This document shows, in pieces, positions 16,423 to 24,743 of a stretch of 64,000 nucleotides of DNA. The stretch's first letter is position 1, and the number at the start of each line of letters is the position of its first letter. The position numbers and the translations under genes were made by a program. The notes beneath the pieces were generated by a model. That model worked only from the letters and a program-made list of their open reading frames with translations. It ran no database searches and had not been told where the DNA came from. Source of the DNA: Ferruginibacter yonginensis (lineage in GTDB: Bacteria > Bacteroidota > Bacteroidia > Chitinophagales > Chitinophagaceae); assembly GCF_042651465.1 (NCBI RefSeq), contig NZ_JBHSCZ010000002.1, positions 620,001 through 684,000 of the forward strand, written 5' to 3'.

Positions 16423-17199
16423 TTAATATTTTTCAAGTACACCTAGTGCAAATAAGGCAAAGTCGTATTTGGCTGGGTCATTATTATCGAGTTGTTGCAT
16501 GGCCGCTGTAAGTTGAAGCGCCGCTTGCCAGTCAGTAGGTTTTCTATCAATCAGTTTAAAATGCCTAGCCACCCTTGCCACATGTACATCTAAAGGTATT
16601 ACTAATTGTGCAGGAGTTATTTGTTGCCAAATACCAAAATCAACCCCTTTATTGTCATTGCGTACCATCCAGCGCAGGTACATACACAAGCGTTTACAGC
16701 TGGCTTTTTTAAAAGGTGCAGCAATATGTTTTAAGGTGCGTTTGGGTACTATTTCTAACGAAAAAAAATATGTGTAAAAACCATTTAAAGCCGCTTCAAT
16801 AGTAGGGTTAGTGGGTTGATGCTGTTTTGTAAATGCATACTCTAAACTGTTGTAATTGCTGTAATGCATTTTAAAAAACTCAATAAAGTATAACAGATCG
16901 GTGGTATTAAAAGTGCGGTGTTTAAAATGGAGTAATTTTTTTAAATCGCTGGGTTGGTGTTGTGTACAAAATTGATGAGGGGCATTATCCATTAATTGCA
17001 ACAATACATTACTTTTATTAATGATGGTCGTACGGTTGCCCCATGCAAAAATGGCTGCAAAAAAACCAGCTATTTCAATATCTGCTTTTTGAGAAAATTG
17101 GTGTGGAATACAAATAGGGTCAGCCTCAATAAAAAAAGGTTGATTGTATTCATCAACCTTTTTATTAAGAAATTGCTCTAATGCTGTTTCAATGTGCAT
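16423..17199 (-). CDS. TIGR02757 (DUF2400) family protein
   Basis: 258-residue protein with the family blocks: DPICIPHQF (about 27-35), FFAAIFAWGNRTTIINKS (about 46-63), a central KASCKRLCMYLRWMVRND block (about 165-182) and LVIPLDVHVARVARHFKLIDRK (about 199-220). The C-terminal part resembles helix-hairpin-helix DNA glycosylase folds (LDVHVARVARHF similar to VDTHVxRxxxRL), so a nucleic acid role is possible; no activity is established that I know of. It sits in a minus-strand run between a cystathionine synthase-like gene and a small unknown gene. Confidence 0.85.
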   Translation of the reverse strand: MHIETALEQFLNKKVDEYNQPFFIEADPICIPHQFSQKADIEIAGFFAAIFAWGNRTTIINKSNVLLQLMDNAPHQFCTQHQPSDLKKLLHFKHRTFNTTDLLYFIEFFKMHYSNYNSLEYAFTKQHQPTNPTIEAALNGFYTYFFSLEIVPKRTLKHIAAPFKKASCKRLCMYLRWMVRNDNKGVDFGIWQQITPAQLVIPLDVHVARVARHFKLIDRKPTDWQAALQLTAAMQQLDNNDPAKYDFALFALGVLEKY

Positions 17200-17224
17200 G
17201 TAACGGCTGTAATAAAATCAATAA

Positions 17225-18382
17225 TTATTTATTTAAAGCGGCATCTAAATCAGCTATTAAATCATCCGCATCTTCAATACCTACACTCAATCTTATTAAA
17301 CCATCGCTGAGGCCATTTTTAATGCGCTCTTCTCTTGGTATGCTGGCATGCGTCATGCTGGCTGGGTGGTTAATTAACGACTCCACACCGCCTAAACTTT
17401 CGGCTAATGCAAACAAATGGGTATTGGTCAACACTTTATTAGCAGCTTCCATGCTATCATCTTTCAATGTAAAACTCATCATTCCACCAAAACCCCTCAT
17501 TTGCGATGCTGCAATAGTATGATTTGGATGATCAGTAAAACCACACCAATATACTTTATCAACCTTTGGGTGGTTACGTAAAAACTGTGCCACTGCAATA
17601 CCATTTTCGCAATGTTGTTTCATACGAACATGCAAGGTTTTGATACCACGAAGTACTAAAAAACAATCCATAGGACCAGGTACAGCACCACAACTTTTTT
17701 GAATAAAATACAATTGCTCTCTTAGTTGATCATCGTTTAAAATTAATGCGCCTTGTATAACATCGCTATGGCCACCCAAATATTTTGTGGCGGAATGCAT
17801 TACAATATCAGCACCTAAATCAAGCGGATTTTGTAAGTAAGGCGATGCAAACGTATTATCAACACATAAAATAGTACCAGCTGCTTTTGAAATGCTGGCA
17901 ACAGCTGCTATATCTGTGATATTCATTAATGGATTAGTAGGTGTTTCAATCCAAATTAGTTTGGTTTGAGGTGTAATTGCGTTTTGTACATTTTGTGGAT
18001 TGGTAGTATCAACATAAGTGAATTTAATACCAAACTTCGCAAATACTTTGGTGAACAAACGGTAGGTACCGCCATACATATCATTCGCAGCAATTACTTC
18101 ATCGCCAGGACTTAATAATTTTATGACCGCATCAGTAGCGGCAACACCACTTCCAAATGCTAAACCATGTTTACCATTTTCAATGGTTGCCAACGCATCT
18201 TCCAAGGCTTTACGAGTAGGGTTTTGACTACGGGCATACTCATAACCTTGGTTTACACCAGGTGCTTCTTGTACATAAGTGCTGGTTTGGTAAATAGGCG
18301 TCATTATAGCACCTGTGCTTGGGTCAGGTACCGTACCTGCATGTATAAATTTAGTACCAATTTTGTGTGATGAATGGCTCAT
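17225..18382 (-). CDS. Cystathionine gamma-synthase/lyase-type PLP enzyme
   Basis: PLP enzyme of the Cys/Met metabolism family (trans-sulfuration). Visible features are YEYARSQNPTR, the PLP phosphate contact FGSGVAATDAV, YGGTYRLF, the aspartate in VDNTFASP, and the Schiff-base lysine in HSATKYLGGHSD (about residue 200). I chose the ATG at 18382 (MSHSSHKIGTKFIH), which fits family N-termini; an in-frame ATG 27 bases upstream adds nine residues. Sequence alone does not separate cystathionine gamma-synthase from gamma-lyase; metB or mccB-like roles are both possible. Downstream genes follow at 25 bases and less. Confidence 0.9.
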   Translation of the reverse strand: MSHSSHKIGTKFIHAGTVPDPSTGAIMTPIYQTSTYVQEAPGVNQGYEYARSQNPTRKALEDALATIENGKHGLAFGSGVAATDAVIKLLSPGDEVIAANDMYGGTYRLFTKVFAKFGIKFTYVDTTNPQNVQNAITPQTKLIWIETPTNPLMNITDIAAVASISKAAGTILCVDNTFASPYLQNPLDLGADIVMHSATKYLGGHSDVIQGALILNDDQLREQLYFIQKSCGAVPGPMDCFLVLRGIKTLHVRMKQHCENGIAVAQFLRNHPKVDKVYWCGFTDHPNHTIAASQMRGFGGMMSFTLKDDSMEAANKVLTNTHLFALAESLGGVESLINHPASMTHASIPREERIKNGLSDGLIRLSVGIEDADDLIADLDAALNK

Positions 18383-18483
18383 GTAATATTCAAATTTATG
18401 AATGGGCAAAATTAATTGAAAGTATTGATAACAGCTTACTTTAATATAACCTTACCAAATTTTAACGTATGCGGTTGCGTTAT

Positions 18484-20346
18484 TTATTGCTGTAAAATAG
18501 TGCTTAAATTGAGGTAGCGCCAATCGTAATTATCAGCGGCATGTGCTTTTTGTGGTTTTATTTTTTGTTGAAGTACTGCTGGTCTTAAAATACGTTCATT
18601 CACTAAAAATTGTTTCGCATCAGTAATTAAATGTTGCATTGTAGGTTGGTGCATCCATTGCTGTTGTGGCGGTTCAAAGCCAATTTTAGTGGGGTTCCAA
18701 ACCAAATTATTGGGTAATTCATGCTCCATCATTTTACGTAAAATGTATTTGCCAAAACCAGCATTAATTTTTAGGGATGATGGTAACGAAAAAATGAATT
18801 GCAATAATGCTACATTTAAAAATGGCAAACGTACTTCAACACCATGTGCCATGCTATTTCTATCAGCATAACGAAGTAATTCATCGAGCCCAAACTGCAT
18901 GGTATCATAATATAAAATATCGTTGAGTTTGGTTACAACAGGTTTATAAATACCTTGCCACTCTCTACCTTTTACATGGCGTTGTAGTTCATAGCTGATG
19001 TTGTTATCTGCAATGGTTTGGTAATATGCTTTTTTTTCAAGTGCTAACGTGGCATGTGCTGGCAAATAAGTGGCAAGTGTATTTTTTATATTCCATTTAA
19101 ATGGATGATTTTTTTGAAGTGCTTTTCGTTCTTTACGAGCTTGTATAAATTTGTTTCTGCTCACCAACTCTTGAATATACCAGTGTAAATATTTTGAGTA
19201 GCCAGCTAGGGTTTCATCAGCCCCTTGGCCATCAAGCAAAACCTTTATACCATTTGCTGCGGCCGTTTCAAAAACTTTAAATTGAGCATAAATGCTTGAT
19301 GATGCAAAAGGTTCTTCTTGATGATAACATAGTTTCTCAATATCATTTAACAAACCCTGCGCTGTTGGAGTAACCGTTATATTTTCTATTTGTTGCTGCT
19401 GCGTAAATTGTTGAATAAAAGCGCTTTCATCTTTTTCAAAACCCGGGAAAATAGCTGAGAATGTTTTGAAATTTGGTTGTGTAGTTTGTGCTTTTATTTG
19501 TTTAATGTAGTAAGCAATGGTACTACTATCTAAGCCACCACTAAGACTTGTGCCGATAGCAACATCGCTACGCAACCTTTTTTGTATGGATCGGTTGAGT
19601 AAATTGTGCAATTCATTAGCAGCATCAATTTCAGAAATTTTGATGCTGTTTTCTTTATTTATATCTCTGTATTTATGCAGGTGCAACTGCATGGTTAGCA
19701 TATTAAAAGTGGCGGTATGTGCTGGTAACAATGCAAAAATATCTTTAAAAAAAGTTTGCGATTTATTTGCAGCATTTTGAACGTACCCAAGCGACAAATA
19801 ATTGAGCATCATTTTTTCATCAGGTATTTTGTTAATACCAATAGCCCATAGCGCTTTCATTTCACTAGCAAATGCAAAAATATTTTTATCAATAAAATAG
19901 TAAAATGGTTTTTCGCCAAAAACATCTCTTGCACAAAAAAGTACTTTAGTTTGTTCATCCCAAATGGCAAATGCAAACATGCCATCAAAATATTTTACAC
20001 AAGCATCTTTATAAAAATCATATGCTGCAATAATAACTTCTGTATCACTATTTGTTTTAAAGTGGTAGCCAGCTTTTTGTAGGTCGATTTTAATTTCTTT
20101 GTAATTGTATATTTCGCCATTGTAAACGATGGTGTAACGTTCATTGTATGGCATAGGCTGGTTTGCTGCAGCTGATAAATCTATAATGGCTAGTCTGCGG
20201 TGTGCTAACCCAACTTGTTGAAAAGGGTTGATCCAAAAGCCTTCTCCATCTGGACCTCTATGGGCTAGACTATCAGCCATTTTTTGAAGTAATGGCAGTT
20301 GTACCAGTTGTTTTTGGGGCGATAATATACCTGCAATACCACACAT
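18484..20346 (-). CDS. asnB: Asparagine synthase (glutamine-hydrolysing)
   Basis: Makes asparagine from aspartate, ATP and glutamine. The 620-residue protein begins MCGIAGIL with the N-terminal nucleophile Cys2 of a class II glutamine amidotransferase domain (about 2-200, with RRLAIIDLS and YNGEIYNYKEI), followed by the synthase domain with the PP-loop SGGLDSS (about 268-274). Length fits AsnB types 600-640 residues long, some of which work in cell-surface polymer modification rather than free asparagine synthesis. It is a separate unit or the first half of a minus-strand run; the gap to the next gene is 101 bases. Confidence 0.93.
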   Translation of the reverse strand: MCGIAGILSPQKQLVQLPLLQKMADSLAHRGPDGEGFWINPFQQVGLAHRRLAIIDLSAAANQPMPYNERYTIVYNGEIYNYKEIKIDLQKAGYHFKTNSDTEVIIAAYDFYKDACVKYFDGMFAFAIWDEQTKVLFCARDVFGEKPFYYFIDKNIFAFASEMKALWAIGINKIPDEKMMLNYLSLGYVQNAANKSQTFFKDIFALLPAHTATFNMLTMQLHLHKYRDINKENSIKISEIDAANELHNLLNRSIQKRLRSDVAIGTSLSGGLDSSTIAYYIKQIKAQTTQPNFKTFSAIFPGFEKDESAFIQQFTQQQQIENITVTPTAQGLLNDIEKLCYHQEEPFASSSIYAQFKVFETAAANGIKVLLDGQGADETLAGYSKYLHWYIQELVSRNKFIQARKERKALQKNHPFKWNIKNTLATYLPAHATLALEKKAYYQTIADNNISYELQRHVKGREWQGIYKPVVTKLNDILYYDTMQFGLDELLRYADRNSMAHGVEVRLPFLNVALLQFIFSLPSSLKINAGFGKYILRKMMEHELPNNLVWNPTKIGFEPPQQQWMHQPTMQHLITDAKQFLVNERILRPAVLQQKIKPQKAHAADNYDWRYLNLSTILQQ

Positions 20347-20402
20347 GTTGTAAATATAATTACTAATGCATTGTTGATATGCATGTTACAAAAATTGTGG
20401 TA

Positions 20403-21044
20403 CTATTTTTTTGAAAATGTAATAGGCAAATTTGCTTTTACATTATCCCATGCAATGATCAAATCAGCGCCGGTTGGGGTATCTTGAAATACCATTGTAA
20501 AATCATTTAAGGCAGGGTTTTGTTTGGTGGTAGGTATTTCAAATTTATATATATCGTTGGCTTCGTTAATGTGTAAGCCCCAAGTGTAAATGTCGCTGTT
20601 TAAAATAATGGTCCATTTATCTGCCTGTGGTATGCAATACAAAACGTATGTACCCTTTGCCACATTTTGTCCGTTTATAACAACGTTTTCAAAAAAATCA
20701 ATTTCGGTGGCTTCATTGGCTCCCAAACGCCATGGTTTACCGTACATGCAAACATAATTAGTATCTGCACCAAAAATATTACGACCTTTTTTATGCGGAC
20801 GGCTATAAATAACCCTAGCAATTAATGGTAATATATTACCCTTCATTTTTTCGATAGGGTAAGCAGTAGGGCACCAACTCATATCCATACCCGATTGGTC
20901 TTCGGTTACGTACGGATTGTCTTTTTGAAAAACAGTATTGGTTTCATTTACCTTGTTGGTGGCAACTGGTGTACTTGGTTGTTGGTTACAACTAAGTAAG
21001 CTCATTAAAAAAAGCCATCCACAAAAACGGATACATACACTCAT
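20403..21044 (-). CDS. DUF2911 lipoprotein
   Basis: 213-residue protein with a lipoprotein signal (lipobox LLSC, about residues 16-19) and a DUF2911 domain (about 60-212): ARVIYSRPHKKGRNIFG, WRLGANEATEIDFFENV, KGTYVLYCIP and WTIILNSD. It is a diverged paralogue of the gene just upstream, sharing these blocks in the same order. DUF2911 has no known function; it is abundant in Bacteroidota and may be a periplasmic binding or structural module. It begins 4 bases after its paralogue's stop. Confidence 0.85.
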   Translation of the reverse strand: MSVCIRFCGWLFLMSLLSCNQQPSTPVATNKVNETNTVFQKDNPYVTEDQSGMDMSWCPTAYPIEKMKGNILPLIARVIYSRPHKKGRNIFGADTNYVCMYGKPWRLGANEATEIDFFENVVINGQNVAKGTYVLYCIPQADKWTIILNSDIYTWGLHINEANDIYKFEIPTTKQNPALNDFTMVFQDTPTGADLIIAWDNVKANLPITFSKK

Positions 21045-21048
21045 ATAA

Positions 21049-21609
21049 TTACATTGAAATAGGTAAGCTTACTTTAACATCGTCCCAACCAGCATTTAAT
21101 GTAAAGCCATTGGTTGCTTTGTCAAAATAAATAAAAAAAGCTTCAGCAACCGTTGTTGATTTTTGTACAGGTACATCAACTCTTACCACATCTTCTGTGG
21201 CTTTATATTTAAATGAACCCCATGTATTTACATCTTTGTTGATGATGATCGTCCATTTATTAGTATTAGGTATGGCAAAAATGCTGTACTTACCTTTTTT
21301 TACTTTTGTTTTATTGATCACCACATCTTTAAAAAATTCAATTTCAGTGGCTTCGTTGGCACCAAAACGCCATACACTGTTGTACTCCACTACATCACCA
21401 AAAATAGTTCGATTGTTTTTTAATGGTCTGCTATAAATAACCCTTGCTATCAAAGGTTCTGAGGCTTTATCTTGAATTTTTAGTACCGGATAATTAGCAG
21501 GATAAGTACTCATATCAAGTGGCGATTTATCTAACTGCGGTATATTGGCAGGTTGAGCATAGCTGCTAATACTGCATAACAAAATGGCGATGATGGCAAT
21601 TAATTTCAT
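21049..21609 (-). CDS. DUF2911 exported protein
   Basis: 186-residue protein with a cleavable signal peptide (about 1-18, SSYAQ) and one DUF2911 domain: ARVIYSRPLKNNRTIFG, WRFGANEATEIEFFKDV, KGKYSIFAIP, WTIIINKDVNTWG. The paralogue next to it has a lipobox instead of a cleaved signal, so the two products probably sit in different places in the envelope. Confidence 0.85.
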   Translation of the reverse strand: MKLIAIIAILLCSISSYAQPANIPQLDKSPLDMSTYPANYPVLKIQDKASEPLIARVIYSRPLKNNRTIFGDVVEYNSVWRFGANEATEIEFFKDVVINKTKVKKGKYSIFAIPNTNKWTIIINKDVNTWGSFKYKATEDVVRVDVPVQKSTTVAEAFFIYFDKATNGFTLNAGWDDVKVSLPISM

Positions 21610-21669
21610 ACGATTCTATTTTTTGTAAAGGAGCCTTGTTTATGTTTAATTAATAACGAAGTTATTCAT

Positions 21670-22266
21670 TCAATTTTTTAAAAGTAAATGCATTTGATGA
21701 AAGGCAAACGTTTTTATTTCGTTAAAAAATGCATCATAGCATTGTTGTATAGTGGCTTTGTTTTGTAAAAATATTTCAAAAGCGGTGTCTGTTTCATTTA
21801 TATAAGCGGCTCTTCTGGCAAGGCCCCCAAAGCTTTTTTGCATACCATCATCAAACCTATAATGGTACAACCAATTTTGTTGTTGCATGTATGGAAACAT
21901 TTTTGAAAACCTTTCTGGGAAATGAGCTGTATTTTTTTCTAATGATGTATAGGTTTGTTGGGTAAACATGAATAAATCATGCTCTGTATTAAATTGTGTT
22001 ACATCGTTGGCTAAAAAATAGTCGTACACCACATCAGCAAAAGCCCCTGCATATAAGCGATAGGTTGGTTTATATAAGGCTTTTATTTGTTGTGTAGCTG
22101 CATGCGTATCAGTGAAAGCATCAATGGCCCTGTGTAATTTTATACCTGCTAAAATGGGTATTGGGTAACTATATTGAGCGCTGCCTTTTACATAATCGCT
22201 GATCATATTACCCACTAATATTGAGGGGTGTTCAAATGATAAAAATGCATGCGCTAAATAATTCAT
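21670..22266 (-). CDS. acpH: Acyl carrier protein phosphodiesterase-like
   Basis: 198-residue protein of the ACP phosphodiesterase (AcpH, DUF479) family, an HD-like metal hydrolase that removes 4'-phosphopantetheine from acyl carrier protein. It has the family start MNYLAHAFLS, GNMISDYVKGS (about 19-29), GIKLHRAIDAFTDTH (about 40-54) and the metal-binding ADVVYDYFLA (about 76-85). It lies 4 bases after the alpha/beta hydrolase gene and is probably cotranscribed with it. Confidence 0.87.
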   Translation of the reverse strand: MNYLAHAFLSFEHPSILVGNMISDYVKGSAQYSYPIPILAGIKLHRAIDAFTDTHAATQQIKALYKPTYRLYAGAFADVVYDYFLANDVTQFNTEHDLFMFTQQTYTSLEKNTAHFPERFSKMFPYMQQQNWLYHYRFDDGMQKSFGGLARRAAYINETDTAFEIFLQNKATIQQCYDAFFNEIKTFAFHQMHLLLKN

Positions 22267-22270
22267 ACTA

Positions 22271-23212
22271 TCAACGTTTGTTTACAAATTGAGCAATATG
22301 ATAACTTAAGCCAGGCATAAGTGGCAGGTTGGCATTGCTGTATGTTGCAATATTGGCTGCTCTTTCAGCTGCTGCAGCTTTTAAAATATGGTTCATCCCA
22401 TTTATAAATACCAAGGTTGCTTTGGGGTTACAATCTTTTAAAATTTGTGCTTGTTGTGTAGTAACTTGAATATCATTAGTCCCCTGAATAATAAGTGCAG
22501 GTACTTTCACATTTTTTATTGTAGCGCAAGGGTCAACCAATGCCCATGAACGAATATATGGTTGTACCGTTTTTCTAAAAATACCAGCATAAGGCGGTGG
22601 TACTTTATTGATGGTATCATTATTTTTTAAGCGATTGAATAATGAGTCAACATATTTGCCCGTGCCTGGTAATTGTTGCTCATACTGCCAACTAATAATT
22701 TTATCAATCGTTTCACCAGCGCCAGCAATAGATATATAACCGTTAACTGAAGTTTGTAAAGTAGCCAGCATGGCTATTAACGAGCCCTCACTATGTCCTG
22801 CAACAAAAACTTTACTGCAACGATTATCTTGTTTCAAAAAATTGATCCATGCAATGGCATCAGTTACATAATCTTGAAAACGTAAATCAGCTTCTTTAAT
22901 TTTTGCACTACTACTTTCTCCGATACCCCGTTTATCAATTAATAAAGTGGCAATATTATAAGTTGCTAAACTATCGGCTAATAATAAGTAACTATTAGCA
23001 TTTAAATCTTTGCCGCTATTACCGTTTCTATCAGTAGCGCCAGAACCGGGAATAAGTATAATAAAATGACATTTTTTTATATTGGCTTTGGGAATTATTA
23101 AACTGCCTTTCAATATACCTGTGGGTGTATTAATGCTTACGGGCTCACTAACTAATTGTGCATTTGTAAAAAGAATATTGATGATAAAAAGTAGTGATAG
23201 TATGCAACGCAT
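22271..23212 (-). CDS. Exported alpha/beta hydrolase
   Basis: 313-residue serine hydrolase with a signal peptide (about 1-18). The alpha/beta hydrolase core shows the oxyanion region ILIPGSGATDRNGN (about 52-65), DKRGIGES, the nucleophile elbow GHSEGS (about 139-144, Ser141), an acidic residue in GTNDIQV and the catalytic histidine in GMNHILK (about 273-279). The SGATDRNGN form is common in YqiA/S9-like exported hydrolases of Bacteroidota. Substrate unknown. First gene of the minus-strand run. Confidence 0.88.
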   Translation of the reverse strand: MRCILSLLFIINILFTNAQLVSEPVSINTPTGILKGSLIIPKANIKKCHFIILIPGSGATDRNGNSGKDLNANSYLLLADSLATYNIATLLIDKRGIGESSSAKIKEADLRFQDYVTDAIAWINFLKQDNRCSKVFVAGHSEGSLIAMLATLQTSVNGYISIAGAGETIDKIISWQYEQQLPGTGKYVDSLFNRLKNNDTINKVPPPYAGIFRKTVQPYIRSWALVDPCATIKNVKVPALIIQGTNDIQVTTQQAQILKDCNPKATLVFINGMNHILKAAAAERAANIATYSNANLPLMPGLSYHIAQFVNKR

Positions 23213-23326
23213 TTTTATTTTAAAGGTACAGTATTATTGGCTTTTAAAAGGTTGTATAACAGCCTTGCTGCAATATTATTTTTAAGTAAGCGCATGTAAT
23301 GTTCACTTAAACTGCATTAAACCAAC

Positions 23327-23334
23327 TATTTTTG
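23327..23334 (+). promoter_or_regulatory. Candidate -7 element for the deoxyhypusine synthase-like gene
   Basis: TATTTTTG fits TAnnTTTG and lies 34 bases before the ATG. A -33 TTG at the expected spacing is not obvious. Confidence 0.35.
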
Positions 23335-23368
23335 CCATTATTTTAAAAGCAATTTAAAACATACAAAT

Positions 23369-24343
23369 ATGAGCAAAGGGCCCGTTTCGCATTTTATTGA
23401 ACACCATTATAGGCATTTTAATGCAGCTGCTTTAATGGATGCAGCCAAAGGGTATGTAACCCATTTAGAAGAAGGCGGTAAAATGATGATTACTTTGGCA
23501 GGTGCTATGAGTACGGCAGAGTTAGGTTTGAGTTTAGCAGAAATGATTCGTCAAGATAAAGTAGCCATCATAAGCTGTACAGGTGCCAATTTGGAAGAAG
23601 ATATTATGAACTTAGTAGCGCATTCGCACTATAAACGAGTACCTAATTATAGAGATTTAAGTCCGCAGGAAGAATGGGATTTGCTCGAAAACCACTACAA
23701 CCGAGTTACCGATACTTGCATACCAGAAGAAGAGGCGTTTAGACGTTTACAACAGCACATCCATAAAATTTGGAAAGATGCTGATGATAAAGGCGAACGT
23801 TATTTTCCGCATGAGTTTATGTACAAAATGTTATTGAGTGGCGTGTTAGAGCAGTACTACGAAATTGACCCCAAAAATAGTTGGATGTTAGCTGCGGCAG
23901 AAAAAAATATTCCGATTGTTGTACCAGGTTGGGAAGATAGTACCATGGGTAACATTTTCGCTTCATACGTTATTAAAAACGAACTAAAGGCACATACCAT
24001 GAAGAGTGGTATTGAATACATGGTATGGTTGGCAGATTGGTACCGCAATAACTCAAGTGGTAAAGGCGTAGGCTTTTTTCAAATTGGTGGTGGTATCGCT
24101 GGCGATTTCCCTATTTGTGTAGTGCCAATGATGTATCAAGATTTAGAATGGCATGATGTACCATTTTGGAATTATTTCTGTCAAATTTCTGACTCAACCA
24201 CTTCATACGGTTCGTACTCAGGGGCAGTACCAAATGAAAAAATTACTTGGGGTAAGTTAGATATTACAACACCTAAATTTATTGTTGAAAGTGATGCTAC
24301 TATTGTAGCGCCACTCATTTTTGCATGGATATTGGGTTGGTAA
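23369..24343 (+). CDS. Deoxyhypusine synthase-family protein
   Basis: 324-residue NAD-dependent enzyme of the deoxyhypusine/homospermidine synthase fold. Visible blocks are the NAD-binding SCTGANLEEDI (about 68-78), the PxxxDSxxGN block in VVPGWEDSTMGN, the FFQIGGGIAGDF loop (about 231-242) and the region around the family's catalytic lysine, ITWGK (Lys296). Eukaryotes and archaea use this enzyme on eIF5A/aIF5A, which bacteria lack, so the bacterial proteins are expected to act on spermidine or a related amine, perhaps making homospermidine. No polyamine genes lie next to it. Complete length, single-gene unit or followed by the CDGSH gene 117 bases later. Confidence 0.85.
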   Translation: MSKGPVSHFIEHHYRHFNAAALMDAAKGYVTHLEEGGKMMITLAGAMSTAELGLSLAEMIRQDKVAIISCTGANLEEDIMNLVAHSHYKRVPNYRDLSPQEEWDLLENHYNRVTDTCIPEEEAFRRLQQHIHKIWKDADDKGERYFPHEFMYKMLLSGVLEQYYEIDPKNSWMLAAAEKNIPIVVPGWEDSTMGNIFASYVIKNELKAHTMKSGIEYMVWLADWYRNNSSGKGVGFFQIGGGIAGDFPICVVPMMYQDLEWHDVPFWNYFCQISDSTTSYGSYSGAVPNEKITWGKLDITTPKFIVESDATIVAPLIFAWILGW

Positions 24344-24460
24344 TTTTTGTTGCGTAAGCAGTACCGCTATAAGCAACAGCGGTTGCGACGCTCCGTTCAA
24401 CATTCGTTATAATGGCAACATTTAAAAATTACAGCAATACGACTGCGTAAAAATAATAAT

Positions 24461-24682
24461 ATGGAAAAAGTTAAATTAACCGTAAATAACAACGGCTCTT
24501 TAAAAGTAGAAGGTGATTTTGAAATAGTAGATAGAAATGGTAATGTGTATGATTTAGGAGGAAGGACAATTGTAGGTATTTGCAGGTGTGGCCTATCAAA
24601 AAACAAACCTTTTTGCGATGGTGCACACAACGGGCATTTTGAGCATGAAGCTGTAGCCTTTGCTTTACCTCCAAAAAAGTAA
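24461..24682 (+). CDS. CDGSH iron-sulfur domain protein
   Basis: 73-residue protein with the complete CDGSH [2Fe-2S] motif: CRCGLSKNKPFCDGAH (about residues 44-59), where the three cysteines and the histidine are the cluster ligands. The N-terminal part (ILE-like strand VNNNGSLKVEGDFEIVD) is typical of small bacterial MitoNEET-like proteins. It probably works in redox or iron-sulfur transfer. The 117-base gap upstream holds only a short inverted repeat (ACCGCT/AGCGGT) with no T tract. A terminator follows. Confidence 0.88.
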   Translation: MEKVKLTVNNNGSLKVEGDFEIVDRNGNVYDLGGRTIVGICRCGLSKNKPFCDGAHNGHFEHEAVAFALPPKK

Positions 24683-24707
24683 TTGAGCTTAAATAGTACT
24701 TATAAAA

Positions 24708-24736
24708 AAGCGGCTTACCAGATGGTAAGCCGCTTT
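24708..24736. terminator. Bidirectional rho-independent terminator
   Basis: AAGCGGCTTACCA and TGGTAAGCCGCTT form a near-perfect palindrome (24708-24735), flanked by A residues on the left and T-rich sequence on the right, between the convergent CDGSH and M28 peptidase genes. Confidence 0.85.
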
Positions 24737-24743
24737 GCTTTAT

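Noticed and set aside
24344..24460. Inverted repeat ACCGCT/AGCGGT before the CDGSH gene as a terminator or riboswitch
   Set aside because: Only 6-base arms, no T tract, and no further conserved structure that I can see.
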